Source of the DNA: Coriobacteriaceae bacterium
GTDB lineage: Bacteria; Actinomycetota; Coriobacteriia; Coriobacteriales; Eggerthellaceae
Reading direction: 5' to 3'
Length of the DNA: 38,220 bases
Assembly: GCA_031256895.1 (NCBI GenBank)
Contig: JAIRPR010000102.1
Location: 1-38,220 of the forward strand
The notes beneath the pieces are model-generated. The model did no database searches. It was not told the origin of the DNA and saw only the letters and a list, made by a program, of their open reading frames with translations. Below, in pieces: positions 1-8,862 of the stretch. Each line of letters starts with the position of its first letter. The first letter of the stretch is position 1. Made by a program: the position numbers and the translations under genes.

Positions 1-646
<646 letters not shown>

Positions 647-829
647 TTAAGCCTTCGTTGCCTTTGCGGCCTCCGTGGCCTTTTGGCACGTGGCACGCTG
701 CGCGGCATCCGCAAGGCCACAAGTTGTCTCAGTGCTCGGCCAAGCTGTTGCGCGTTTTCGGCAGTGCCCATGATACTAGATGCGAAGCCCCCGAGGGGCA
801 AGACCATTGTTTCTTGAGAGAAGATTCAC

Positions 830-1040
830 GGTGTGAGGCCATGCGAGGCCATGCGAAACCGTACGAAACCGTGTGAAGCCCCGCATTGCTGTGCGAGGCT
901 TTGTGGCCATGGATTGCTGTGCGAGGTTTTGTGGCCATGCATTGCTGTGCGAGGCCATGCGAAGCCGTGCGCTGCTGCAGGCGACAATGCGAAACCATGC
1001 GCGACCGTGCGGTGATATGCGAAGCCCCGTGACGTCCAGC
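830..1040. repeat. Degenerate short-unit tandem repeat (about 10-bp TGCGAGGCCA/TGCGAAACCG units plus a 28-bp higher-order unit)
   Basis: Repeated tgcgaggcca / tgcgaaaccg; the 28-bp unit gctgtgcgaggctttgtggccatggatt is followed by gctgtgcgaggttttgtggccatgcatt. Lies between ecfT and the eno start. Confidence 0.8.
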
Positions 1041-1116
1041 AGGTCCGTGCGCAAGGTTGCCCAAACAAAGGCGGAACATGCCCACCAAGTGCGGAACATG
1101 CCCTGAGGCCTTACCC

Positions 1117-1962
1117 TTACAGGAAGAAGCCCAGCGCGACGCATGAAGCCAGGCCGCAAGTAAGGATCACGGCCGACCACAGGCTGAAGGGACGCACACA
1201 AAGCCTTGTGCGCTGCGGAAGCAGGGCATAGCAGCGCGCCTCCATAGCCAAAGCCAGCACATGCGCCCGCCTGAACAGGCCTACGAACAAGGGTATGAAC
1301 ACCGGTTGCCAGGCACGGACGCGCTGCACAAGACCCCCCTCGCCGAAGTGGGCACCGCGTGAAAGCTGGGCTCCATGGACCCTTTCAAGCTCTTCGGCAG
1401 TCAAAGGGATGAACCGAAGGGCGATGGACACTATCATGGCGATATCGCCCACAGGGACCTTCAAGGCCCCTAAAGGCCTCAAGAAGCCGTACAGCGCATC
1501 GGAAAGCTCGGTCGAGGTGGTGGTGAGGCCTACCACCAAGGATGCAATGACCAGCAACACGATGCGCAGCACCAAGAAACAGCCTCGAACGAAACCTGCA
1601 GGAGCAAAGCCGAAAGACCCTACCAGGGGCACCGGCTGCCATGCGCTCAGTGCGTCTTTCGGCACACCGCCCGATACCGATGAGATGTCAGCCTGCGCGA
1701 TATCAAAGATGAATGCGTTGCCGATAAGGGCTAAGACCAAGATGAGGGAAAGGGGGATGAGCGGGCGGAACATCCGTCCCCAAGGCAAACGTGCGTTGAT
1801 GCAGGCAATCAAGCAGAATGCCGCATTGATACCCATTCCTGCCCACGTATCCACAAAGAACAAAGCAAGTGAATAGGCCAGGAGCAACGGCAACTTGACC
1901 CGTGCGTCGCAGCGATGGACAAAGGACGTACCGGGGATAAAGGTGTCAAGGCTGAACCGCAT
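1117..1962 (-). CDS. Energy-coupling factor transporter transmembrane protein (EcfT/CbiQ family)
   Basis: 281 aa; hydrophobic, with N-terminal MRFSLDTFIPGTSFVHRCDARVKLPLLLAYSLALFF and conserved region ELERVHGAQLSRGAHF typical of EcfT. Confidence 0.9.
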   Translation of the reverse strand: MRFSLDTFIPGTSFVHRCDARVKLPLLLAYSLALFFVDTWAGMGINAAFCLIACINARLPWGRMFRPLIPLSLILVLALIGNAFIFDIAQADISSVSGGVPKDALSAWQPVPLVGSFGFAPAGFVRGCFLVLRIVLLVIASLVVGLTTTSTELSDALYGFLRPLGALKVPVGDIAMIVSIALRFIPLTAEELERVHGAQLSRGAHFGEGGLVQRVRAWQPVFIPLFVGLFRRAHVLALAMEARCYALLPQRTRLCVRPFSLWSAVILTCGLASCVALGFFL

Positions 1963-2016
1963 ACAGGCCTGCCTTGGCTGACCAGAGGTCTTCTTTCAGC
2001 TTGAACGGGTGCCCCA

Positions 2017-2274
2017 TCAGTCCTTGTTCTTCTTCTGGAACTCGTTGATGGCTGCCTGTGCGGCGCGGCTTGCGTCCTCTGCAAGTTCCTTGGCGTTCGT
2101 CACGAACGATTCCGCGCTTTCCTTCACTTGTTCGATAAGGCCAGGGGCTTTTTCCGAAGCTTGATCTATCAGCCCTTTTGCCTTCTCTGCCACAACGGGT
2201 GCCTTCTCTTGGGCTTTTGCCGCAACCGCTGAGGCCTTTTCTTGCACTTCCTTGGTGAAATCCTCTAATGTCAT
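2017..2274 (-). CDS. Small Ala/Lys/Glu-rich amphipathic-helix protein
   Basis: Likely start is ATG at 2274: MTLEDFTKEVQEKASAVAAKAQEKAPVVAEKAKGLIDQASEKAPGLIEQVKESAESF... (85 aa), with 11-mer-like helical repeats. The longer upstream ORF start runs through the palindromic intergenic element. Confidence 0.7.
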   Translation of the reverse strand: MTLEDFTKEVQEKASAVAAKAQEKAPVVAEKAKGLIDQASEKAPGLIEQVKESAESFVTNAKELAEDASRAAQAAINEFQKKNKD

Positions 2275-2357
2275 CTTAGTTCCCTTCCTATGAGCGAAGC
2301 GCACGGGGCGTGCGTACGCGGGGCCGGGCTGCCTTGTGCGACCATCCGCTGCCCTGG

Positions 2358-2468
2358 CATAAAAAGGCGCTGGATGGGTGCAGAAGGCTTGAAGGCCGAG
2401 CGAAGCGTATAGAGACATACGTGAGCGAGGCCTGAACGCCTTATGCGCCCATCCAGTGCCTTTTTATA
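2358..2468. repeat. Long imperfect palindromic element (copy A)
   Basis: ataaaaaggcgctggatgggtgc ... gcgcccatccagtgcctttttat; arms extend inward through aaggcttgaaggcc / aggcctgaacgcct, with core gagcgaagcgtata-gagac-atacgtgagcgag. Confidence 0.85.
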
Positions 2469-3222
2469 GCATAGCATATTCTTGGTAGAGCACCCTTAAC
2501 TCCTCGGGGTCCTCCTCATAGACGGCACCGTGCGGCTTCGAGGCGAAGACGGGCTTGCCTTGGTGGAAGACGAGCAGTTGTGTGAGGGGTACCTGTTCCC
2601 AGGTGCCATGGGCAAGGGGGCGTGTGCTGAAGATGAGGCCGTCGTGCCAGCGGCTGCTGAAGAGCGATTGTTTCAGGAAATTGGTGTGGACATAGGTGAA
2701 GGTGCCGTCGTTCAGTATCAGGTTGAGTTTGTTGCGGGGCGAAAGGGCTGCTATGGCTTCTGCGAGGGCAGTGAAGCGCGCCTCTTGGGTGGAAGAGGAA
2801 CGGGATAGGGCATCAAGGATGTAGAACAGCACCCCTTCGCTATCGGTTTCGCCTTGGCGTTTCTCAAGGAAAGGGCTGAGCTTCTCGGGGTCGAAGACGG
2901 TTCCGTTGTGAACGAGCATCCAGTGGCCGCCTTGTTGGTCAGCGGCAAGGAAGGGATGACAGTTCGCGTATGCGATGGATCCTTTTGTGGCGTAGCGGAT
3001 ATGCGCGAGCAGCTGTGTTGCCAGAATAGGGCTGCTCAAGCGGCTTTGCAGATAAGTGCTCTTCGAGGCGTCCTGCGGCTCTTTCTCAAGGTTTGGCCCT
3101 AAGGGCGTTTGCAGCGCAAAGCCCCAACCATGGGGTTGCTCGGTGCCGTGGCTGAAGAACTCCGACAGCACCTGGTTGACCTTCGCGGGGGCGGGCAGGC
3201 TTATGGCTAGTAGCTCACACAT
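2464..3222 (-). CDS. Class II glutamine amidotransferase (YafJ-like)
   Basis: MCELLAISLPAPAKVNQVLSEFFSHGTEQPHGWGFALQ... with Cys2 nucleophile and HIRYATKGS...NCHPF...HNGT motifs. Confidence 0.92.
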   Translation of the reverse strand: MCELLAISLPAPAKVNQVLSEFFSHGTEQPHGWGFALQTPLGPNLEKEPQDASKSTYLQSRLSSPILATQLLAHIRYATKGSIAYANCHPFLAADQQGGHWMLVHNGTVFDPEKLSPFLEKRQGETDSEGVLFYILDALSRSSSTQEARFTALAEAIAALSPRNKLNLILNDGTFTYVHTNFLKQSLFSSRWHDGLIFSTRPLAHGTWEQVPLTQLLVFHQGKPVFASKPHGAVYEEDPEELRVLYQEYAML

Positions 3223-3293
3223 GCTTTACGCGGCTCTCATCCGGTCTCACAAGCCGGTCCCGGTGCCATGGGAGACAGGCTCTGGTTATTATT

Positions 3294-3316
3294 ACTAAGT
3301 CTACTTGTTTAGTAGA
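3294..3316. promoter_or_regulatory. Candidate operator: overlapping inverted repeats upstream of the amidotransferase gene
   Basis: TCTACT-tgttt-AGTAGA overlapping TACTAA-...-TTAGTA in an AT-rich patch about 70-90 bp 5' of the gene. Confidence 0.35.
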
Positions 3317-3463
3317 TATTTTATCGTAAAGAAATGCTGTGTCAAGTATACACCGGTTTAACCAATTACGGGTTTGCCTCGTGGCATTAACCATTCATTC
3401 TGTCGCCATGCTTGCAGAGCTCAGGATAGATGGCGAACAGGAACTCTTTTCGCCTCTGCTCAG

Positions 3464-3530
3464 CTTATCGGGATTTTTATCGGTAAGAGCTGAAGCTTTA
3501 TCGGGAAAACCAGCGGCTTTATCGCCCAAA
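3464..3530. repeat. TTATCG motif array, last three copies spaced 21 bp apart
   Basis: TTATCG at 3465, 3477, 3498 and 3519 (spacings 12, 21, 21) inside cttatcgggatttttatcggtaagagctgaagctttatcgggaaaaccagcggctttatcgccc. Confidence 0.6.
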
Positions 3531-3642
3531 TATGCAGCCACCACCTGAGCATGCAACAATATATCCCATTGATCCGGTCGCTCAACAATGCCTCAACTGC
3601 TGAAGTTATTCAAGCAATAGTCCGCAATGCCCCAGAGTGCGC

Positions 3643-4467
3643 TTATTCCCCGTAGTGTGAGAGGAAGGCCTTTGTGCGTTCCTGCTGGGGATTGGCGATG
3701 AGCGAGGCTGCTGTTCCCTCTTCGACTATCACCCCGCCTTCCATGAAGACGATGCGGTCGGCTACATCGCGGGCAAAGGACATCTCATGGGTCACTATGA
3801 CCATGGTCATGTGTTCTGCGGCCAGGTCGCGTATGACGTTAAGCACCTCACGCGTCAGTTCGGGGTCAAGGGCGCTGGTCGGCTCATCGAAGAACAGGAC
3901 CTGGGGGTTCAAAGCCAATGCACGCGCAATCGCGACGCGTTGCTGCTGCCCGCCGGAAAGCTCACAGGGTACCATGTTCTCTTTGCCCGCTAAGCCCATC
4001 TTGTCAAGCAAGCTTTGGGCAAGAGCCACTACCTCTTCCCGTTCGCGCTTCTGGACGCGCAAGGGGGCAGCGGTGATATTGTGTAAGACGGTGTAATGGG
4101 GAAAAAGATTGAAGTTCTGAAACACCAGGCCAAAACGTGTCTTCGCATGCTTGAGGACAGCCTTGGAAGCATAGACGGCACAGCCGTTGGCATCGTTTTC
4201 AGCAATGGTGAGGTCGCCATAGGCAAGACGGCCGCTCTCGAAGGTCTCGAGAAGGGTGGCGCAGCGAAGCAAGGTGGATTTCCCCGAACCAGATGGCCCG
4301 ATGACGGCGACCACCTCGCCCGTATCGACCTTTATGCTGATGTCCTTAAGGACACGGGCATCGCCGAAGCTCTTCTTGATATGCTCAAGGCTTAGCAGGT
4401 GCTTTTGTTCTCGTGTCGGCTTTTGGTCTGACACCTTCGCTGAGGGCTTGGGCTTTGCCTCATTCAT
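3643..4467 (-). CDS. Polar amino-acid ABC transporter ATP-binding protein
   Basis: Walker A GPSGSGKST, signature LSGGQQQR, Walker B VLFFDEPTSALDPE; GlnQ-like. Confidence 0.95.
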   Translation of the reverse strand: MNEAKPKPSAKVSDQKPTREQKHLLSLEHIKKSFGDARVLKDISIKVDTGEVVAVIGPSGSGKSTLLRCATLLETFESGRLAYGDLTIAENDANGCAVYASKAVLKHAKTRFGLVFQNFNLFPHYTVLHNITAAPLRVQKREREEVVALAQSLLDKMGLAGKENMVPCELSGGQQQRVAIARALALNPQVLFFDEPTSALDPELTREVLNVIRDLAAEHMTMVIVTHEMSFARDVADRIVFMEGGVIVEEGTAASLIANPQQERTKAFLSHYGE

Positions 4468-5113
4468 GGTAGTAATCCATCTTCTTCTCGACCAGGTTCA
4501 TAGCAAAAGCCACAACCGCGTTGAACACATAATAGAACACCCCTGCCACCGCGAAGGCGACCATAGATTTCTGAGCAGCGGCGATGGCTTTCGCCGTGGT
4601 GAACATCTCGGGCACGCTGAGCACGAAGGAAAGCGAGGTGTCTTTGACCAGGGTGATGACCTCGTTGGTGACAGCCGGAAGAATACGTTTCACTACCTGG
4701 GGAAATATGATGGAGAAAAAGGTCTGAGCCCGCGAATAACCCAGCACGCCTGCCGCCTCGTACTGGCCACGCGGAATGGATTGGATGCCGCTGCGGTATA
4801 TCTCGGCAAAGTAAGCGGCATAGTTGATGACGAAGGCGATGATGGTTGCGACAAAGCGGTAGCTGTCTCCGATACCGATTCCGAACCCGAAATAGGGAAG
4901 GTAGTACACCACCATCAGCTGCAGCATCAAGGGCGTGCCCCGCATGACCGAGATATAGATCTGCACTGCGATGGAAAGGGGCTTGATCCTGCTCATGCGC
5001 CCAAAAGCAACAAGCAGGCCCAAAGGCAACGACCCCAGCAGCGTCAAGCAGAATATCTGTAGACTGACGATAAATCCTTCGCCCAGCATCCCCAGCATGG
5101 TGGCTAGCTCCAT
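4460..5113 (-). CDS. Amino-acid ABC transporter permease (HisM/GlnP family)
   Basis: 217 aa membrane protein with the conserved AAYFAEIYRSGIQSIPRGQYEAAGVLGYS EAA loop; overlaps the ATPase gene start by 8 bp. Confidence 0.94.
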   Translation of the reverse strand: MELATMLGMLGEGFIVSLQIFCLTLLGSLPLGLLVAFGRMSRIKPLSIAVQIYISVMRGTPLMLQLMVVYYLPYFGFGIGIGDSYRFVATIIAFVINYAAYFAEIYRSGIQSIPRGQYEAAGVLGYSRAQTFFSIIFPQVVKRILPAVTNEVITLVKDTSLSFVLSVPEMFTTAKAIAAAQKSMVAFAVAGVFYYVFNAVVAFAMNLVEKKMDYYHE

Positions 5114-5160
5114 TACCGGGTCACCACTCTTGCTTTCCCCAATGACGCAGCCCCCTGCGT

Positions 5161-5265
5161 GGCCTTCCTCGGAAGGCCATCAATGAGGGCAGGGGGCGTG
5201 AAGGCCAAGCGATGCGTATACGGGATACGTGAGCGAGGCCTGAGCGACACCTGCCCCATTCAGGG
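5161..5265. repeat. Long imperfect palindromic element (copy B) plus an adjacent GGCCTTCC-tc-GGAAGGCC hairpin
   Basis: atgagggcagggggcgtgaaggccaagcgatgcgtata ... atacgtgagcgaggcctgagcgacacctgccccat; same core as copy A (2358-2468). Confidence 0.8.
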
Positions 5266-6093
5266 CCTTCCGAGTATCCACATGTCGTAGGAAATCCCCA
5301 TACTCCCATACTTCTCGCAGAGCTTCTTCACCGTTCCATCAGCAACCATCTCCTCCAAGACCTTTTGGATCTGGTCGCGCAGCTGGGTGTTGCCCTTGAG
5401 GAAGCCTACGCCATAGTGTTCGGAGGAAAGGGGGTCTCCCTCAAGGATGATGAACTTGTCTTCCTTGCCGGACACCTGGAACTTCGCAACCGGAAGATCC
5501 ATGGCCACCGCATCGACCGAGCCGCTTTCAAGCTCGAGGAAGGCGCTGTTGTAGTCAGCCACTGGCTGTATCTTCTTGAAGGTCTTTGCGAGATCCTCTT
5601 GATCGCCGCCTGCCTCCAACAGATGAAGCGCCGCGCTATCGGCTTGGGCCATGACGGTCTTATCCTTCAAGCCTGCAAGCGTGGTGATGCCGGAATCCTT
5701 CTTGACAACGATGACCTGGCTGTTGTCCATGTAGGGGTCGGTGAAGGTATAGCTGTCCTCGCGGCCTTCGATGGTGAAGCCGTTCCAAATGCAATCGATG
5801 GAGCCACTGGAAAGCTCGAGGTCCTTGGCATCCCAATTGATGGGCTTGTACTCGACTTCCCAGCCAAGGCGGTCGCAGACCTCTTTGGCACAATCGAGGT
5901 CGAAGCCAGTGAACTCGCCATCGTCGCCCACATAGCCATAGGGTGGGAAGTCCTGGTCAAAGCCAACGACCAGTTTTCCTTGATGGCTGTCTCCTGAGCA
6001 ACTGGTGATCACCATGGCCATAGTAGCGCAAGCGAGCACAGCCACGAATGCCTTGAAGATCCTGTTCATGTTCATGTTCATGTTCATGTTCAT
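5260..6093 (-). CDS. Amino-acid ABC transporter substrate-binding lipoprotein
   Basis: Start at 6093 is supported by a Shine-Dalgarno-like AGGAAGG 5 nt upstream. MNMNMNMNMNRIFKAFVAVLACATMAMVITSCSGDS (lipobox ITSC), then SBP_bac_3-like KLVVGFDQDFPPYGYVGDDGEFTGFDLDCAKEV. Confidence 0.93.
   Translation of the reverse strand: MNMNMNMNMNRIFKAFVAVLACATMAMVITSCSGDSHQGKLVVGFDQDFPPYGYVGDDGEFTGFDLDCAKEVCDRLGWEVEYKPINWDAKDLELSSGSIDCIWNGFTIEGREDSYTFTDPYMDNSQVIVVKKDSGITTLAGLKDKTVMAQADSAALHLLEAGGDQEDLAKTFKKIQPVADYNSAFLELESGSVDAVAMDLPVAKFQVSGKEDKFIILEGDPLSSEHYGVGFLKGNTQLRDQIQKVLEEMVADGTVKKLCEKYGSMGISYDMWILGRP
6064..6093 (-). repeat. Hexanucleotide repeat (ATGAAC)x5 at the SBP start codon
   Basis: Plus strand gttcatgttcatgttcatgttcatgttcat, encoding (Met-Asn)x5 at the protein N-terminus. 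Confidence 0.95.
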
Positions 6094-6194
6094 GTTCCGC
6101 CTTCCTCTCTTTCTTGTTGGTCTCCCGGTTCCTTGTTGGAATCGTGTTTCCCGGGGTGCTCCCGTTTCCCAGGGCTGTCCCCGCAATCTGTTGA

Positions 6195-6445
6195 GCCGCC
6201 ATTCACTTGTCGGTCTCCCGCAACTTGCCGATCTGCCATCTCCTTTTCGGCCTGCCTGCCGGTTTTTGGGCGAGCGGCCGGTTCCTTGCCAGCCTTTGGT
6301 CGGCCTGCCGGTTCCTTGCCAACCTGCCGGTCTCTAGTCGAGCGGCCGGTTTCTAATCGGCCTGGCCAGCCTTTTTGGCCTGCCGGCTTTTGGTCGAGCG
6401 GCTAATCTTTGGTCAGCCTGGCCAGCCTTTTTGGCCTCCTTATCA
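6195..6445. repeat. Degenerate intergenic tandem repeats (cggcctgccggttccttgccagcctttggt and related units)
   Basis: Repeated ccggttccttgcca / cggcctgccgg / tggtcgagcggc, plus cctggccagcctttttggcct at 6361 and again at 6417. Confidence 0.8.
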
Positions 6446-6720
6446 ACCGAAAGCCAACGAAGGGCAGATAGTCGCAGCGGCTTTGGAGCCTCCATGGAGC
6501 ACCATTGCTCCATGGCTCTATTGTAGTAAAGCAACAAAAGTGTAACACATTTTCTTTATTTGAGCCATGCGCTTGAAGCCACTGCGCGGTTCTGGCGGTT
6601 ATAGGGGTGTTGCCGTTCACGGATTAGCCAGCAGAGGTGGTTCAACGGGGCGTGACAAGGCGGGCGTGACGGGGGACGTGACAAGGGATGTGGTAGGGGG
6701 CGGTTCCCTGTAACGCCCAT

Positions 6721-6832
6721 AAATGCATGGGGGCTTGAGTTCTCGTGTATTGCCGCAGGTGATGGCTTGGGCTTAAGGGCGGTTCCTTTGTCGCTGGTCA
6801 GGACTTGGGCTTGGGATTGATAGCTTTGCCGC
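6721..6832. repeat. Left copy of the long direct repeat flanking the ImmA/IrrE-DUF4411 module
   Basis: 94 bp perfect identity (6739-6832) to 8708-8801; homology with mismatches extends left to 6721/8690. Confidence 0.97.
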
Positions 6833-6940
6833 CGCCTGACCCGTGAACGGTGACAAACACTACCCCGAGGCACGTGTAAATGTCTTGCGATGGAGGATCT
6901 GTCCCGAAACTGTGGTATCCTTATCGGGAAGCGAGAGCAG

Positions 6941-8107
6941 ATGAAAAAAGTCAACCCACATATCATTCAATGGGCGATTGATTGGAATGGCCTTACAATC
7001 GGAGAACTTGAAAAGGCATTCCCTAAAATCAGGCAGTGGCTGGACGGCTCTCATGAGCCAACGTTCAAACAGCTTGAGAAGCTGGCCGCAAAGACCCACA
7101 CCCTGGTACCATATTTCACCATGCAAGCTATCCCAGATGTAAGCTTGCAGATAGCGGATTTCCGGAAGGCGAATCCCGGCGATGCAACCGCACCATCCCC
7201 TGAGCTCTTTGATACGATTGACGAACTGCTCTTCAAACAGGCATGGTTGCGCGATTATTTTGTAGAAGTGGGGGCAGACAAGTTAGAGTGGGTCGGTGCC
7301 TTCGCCCATCAGGCTGCTATGCCGGATGTCGACGCAATTGCAGATTACCTGCATGAACTGCTCGATTTGGAAGAAGGCTGGGCATCTCAAAGCGGCATCA
7401 GCTCCACCGATGAAGCATGGAGAACGCTCAGGCAGGCGATAGAGAAACAAAGGGTGGCGGTTTGCATAAGTGGGTATGCCGGAACAAATACGCGAAGGAC
7501 GCTGAAGGTCAGTGAATTCAGGGGATTTGCGCTTTCCGATGAATACGCCCCTTTCATTTTTGTGAATGGAGCCGATGCAAAGACCGCGCAGCTCTTTACC
7601 CTTGTACATGAGATGGCTCACATTCTCTTCTTTCAGACAGGCGTGAGCAGGCCAATCGAACCCCATAAGCCATTTGGCGGCGAAGACGAGACCGAGAGAT
7701 TCTGCGACCAGATTTCTGCTGAGTTCCTTTTACCAAGATCGCCCTTCTTAGGAATTTGGGCAGACACGAAAGACAAAGAAGCTGCATTGAAGCAATCTAC
7801 CAAGGAATTCAAGGTAAGCACAATTGTTGTTCTCCGACGCGCACTTGACTTGCAATTGCTCACCAAGCAGGAATTTGGAATCTTATATGACAGGCATTGC
7901 AAGGACAGGGATTTGATTAAAGCCGACAAGCCTTCTGGTGGTGACTATTATCGAAGCCAAGGGACGAAGCTCGGTACCGTGCTTACAGACGCAATATATA
8001 CCGCATTGAAGACCGGCTACCTCCAATTCGCCGATGCCTATAAGATGACCGGCTTCAAAAGCCAGAACCTGGACAGGTTCTACCGTGAGCGCGGTATGGT
8101 CTTATGA
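6941..8107 (+). CDS. ImmA/IrrE family metallo-endopeptidase, predicted regulatory/antitoxin-like partner (ORF can start at 6890)
   Basis: MKKVNPHIIQWAIDWNGLTIGELEKAFPKIRQWLDG (HTH-like N-terminus), then zinc motif LVHEMAHILFF (HExxH) and C-terminal ISAEFLLP. Confidence 0.92.
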   Translation: MKKVNPHIIQWAIDWNGLTIGELEKAFPKIRQWLDGSHEPTFKQLEKLAAKTHTLVPYFTMQAIPDVSLQIADFRKANPGDATAPSPELFDTIDELLFKQAWLRDYFVEVGADKLEWVGAFAHQAAMPDVDAIADYLHELLDLEEGWASQSGISSTDEAWRTLRQAIEKQRVAVCISGYAGTNTRRTLKVSEFRGFALSDEYAPFIFVNGADAKTAQLFTLVHEMAHILFFQTGVSRPIEPHKPFGGEDETERFCDQISAEFLLPRSPFLGIWADTKDKEAALKQSTKEFKVSTIVVLRRALDLQLLTKQEFGILYDRHCKDRDLIKADKPSGGDYYRSQGTKLGTVLTDAIYTALKTGYLQFADAYKMTGFKSQNLDRFYRERGMVL

Positions 8108-8700
8108 GTGATGCGACCTACCTTCTGGACTCTAACGCATTTATATCTCCATACAGGCGATACTATCGATTCTCTTTCTGTCCAGGCTTTTGGGATTTCT
8201 TGCACTTCCAATTCGAGAGCGGGGAATCCCAGAGCATCAGCAAGGTCTACGACGAGATTACAAGGAACACCGACGATTTGTCCAAATGGCTCAAAGCCAA
8301 TCTGAACAAGAAGATGTTTATCGACGCTACACAAGACCCTGAAGTCATCAGTAAATACGAAGATGTCTCTGCATGGGTGATGGGCAACGAACGGTTCCTG
8401 GATTCCGCTAAACGAGATTTCTTACAAGTTCCTGAAGCAGACCCGTGGTTATGTGCCTTTGCGGCAGTTCATGGCTGCACTGTTGTCACTGAAGAAGTAA
8501 GTGACCCCCAAGCGCGCAGAAGGGTCTCCCTCGCGGATGTTTTGGATGCATTCGAGGTGCCATACGTCAATGTCTTCGATTTTCTCGAAACGCAACAGGC
8601 CAAGTTCATTCTGGAGCAAACGAAGGATAATTGCCAAGCAGCTTGCCCCTCGTCAAGTTTATCGTCTGACCAGCAATACCGTGATTCAGAAATGCAATAG
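8104..8700 (+). CDS. DUF4411-family PIN-like protein, predicted toxin
   Basis: MSDATYLLDSNAFISPYRRYY...PEADPWLCAFAAVHGCTVVTEE, the PIN-like acidic-residue pattern; ATGA overlap with the upstream ImmA/IrrE gene. Confidence 0.88.
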   Translation: MSDATYLLDSNAFISPYRRYYRFSFCPGFWDFLHFQFESGESQSISKVYDEITRNTDDLSKWLKANLNKKMFIDATQDPEVISKYEDVSAWVMGNERFLDSAKRDFLQVPEADPWLCAFAAVHGCTVVTEEVSDPQARRRVSLADVLDAFEVPYVNVFDFLETQQAKFILEQTKDNCQAACPSSSLSSDQQYRDSEMQ

Positions 8701-8801
8701 GGCTTAGGTTCTCGTGTATTGCCGCAGGTGATGGCTTGGGCTTAAGGGCGGTTCCTTTGTCGCTGGTCAGGACTTGGGCTTGGGATTGATAGCTTTGCCG
8801 C
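8690..8801. repeat. Right copy of the long direct repeat; overlaps the last codons of the DUF4411 gene
   Basis: gttctcgtgtattgccgcaggtgatggcttgggcttaagggcggttcctttgtcgctggtcaggacttgggcttgggattgatagctttgccgc, identical to 6739-6832. Confidence 0.97.
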
Positions 8802-8862
8802 TGATGAAGGCCTGGGCTTTGGCTTGGTGCGGGTGCGCGTTGCTCCCTTCGGTTATCCGCGG

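Noticed and set aside
729-1201. Overlapping minus-strand ORFs with HGFAWPRTAMHGHK-type repeats upstream of eno
   Set aside because: Open only because of the repeat composition; several frames are open at once, with no signal peptide or domain.
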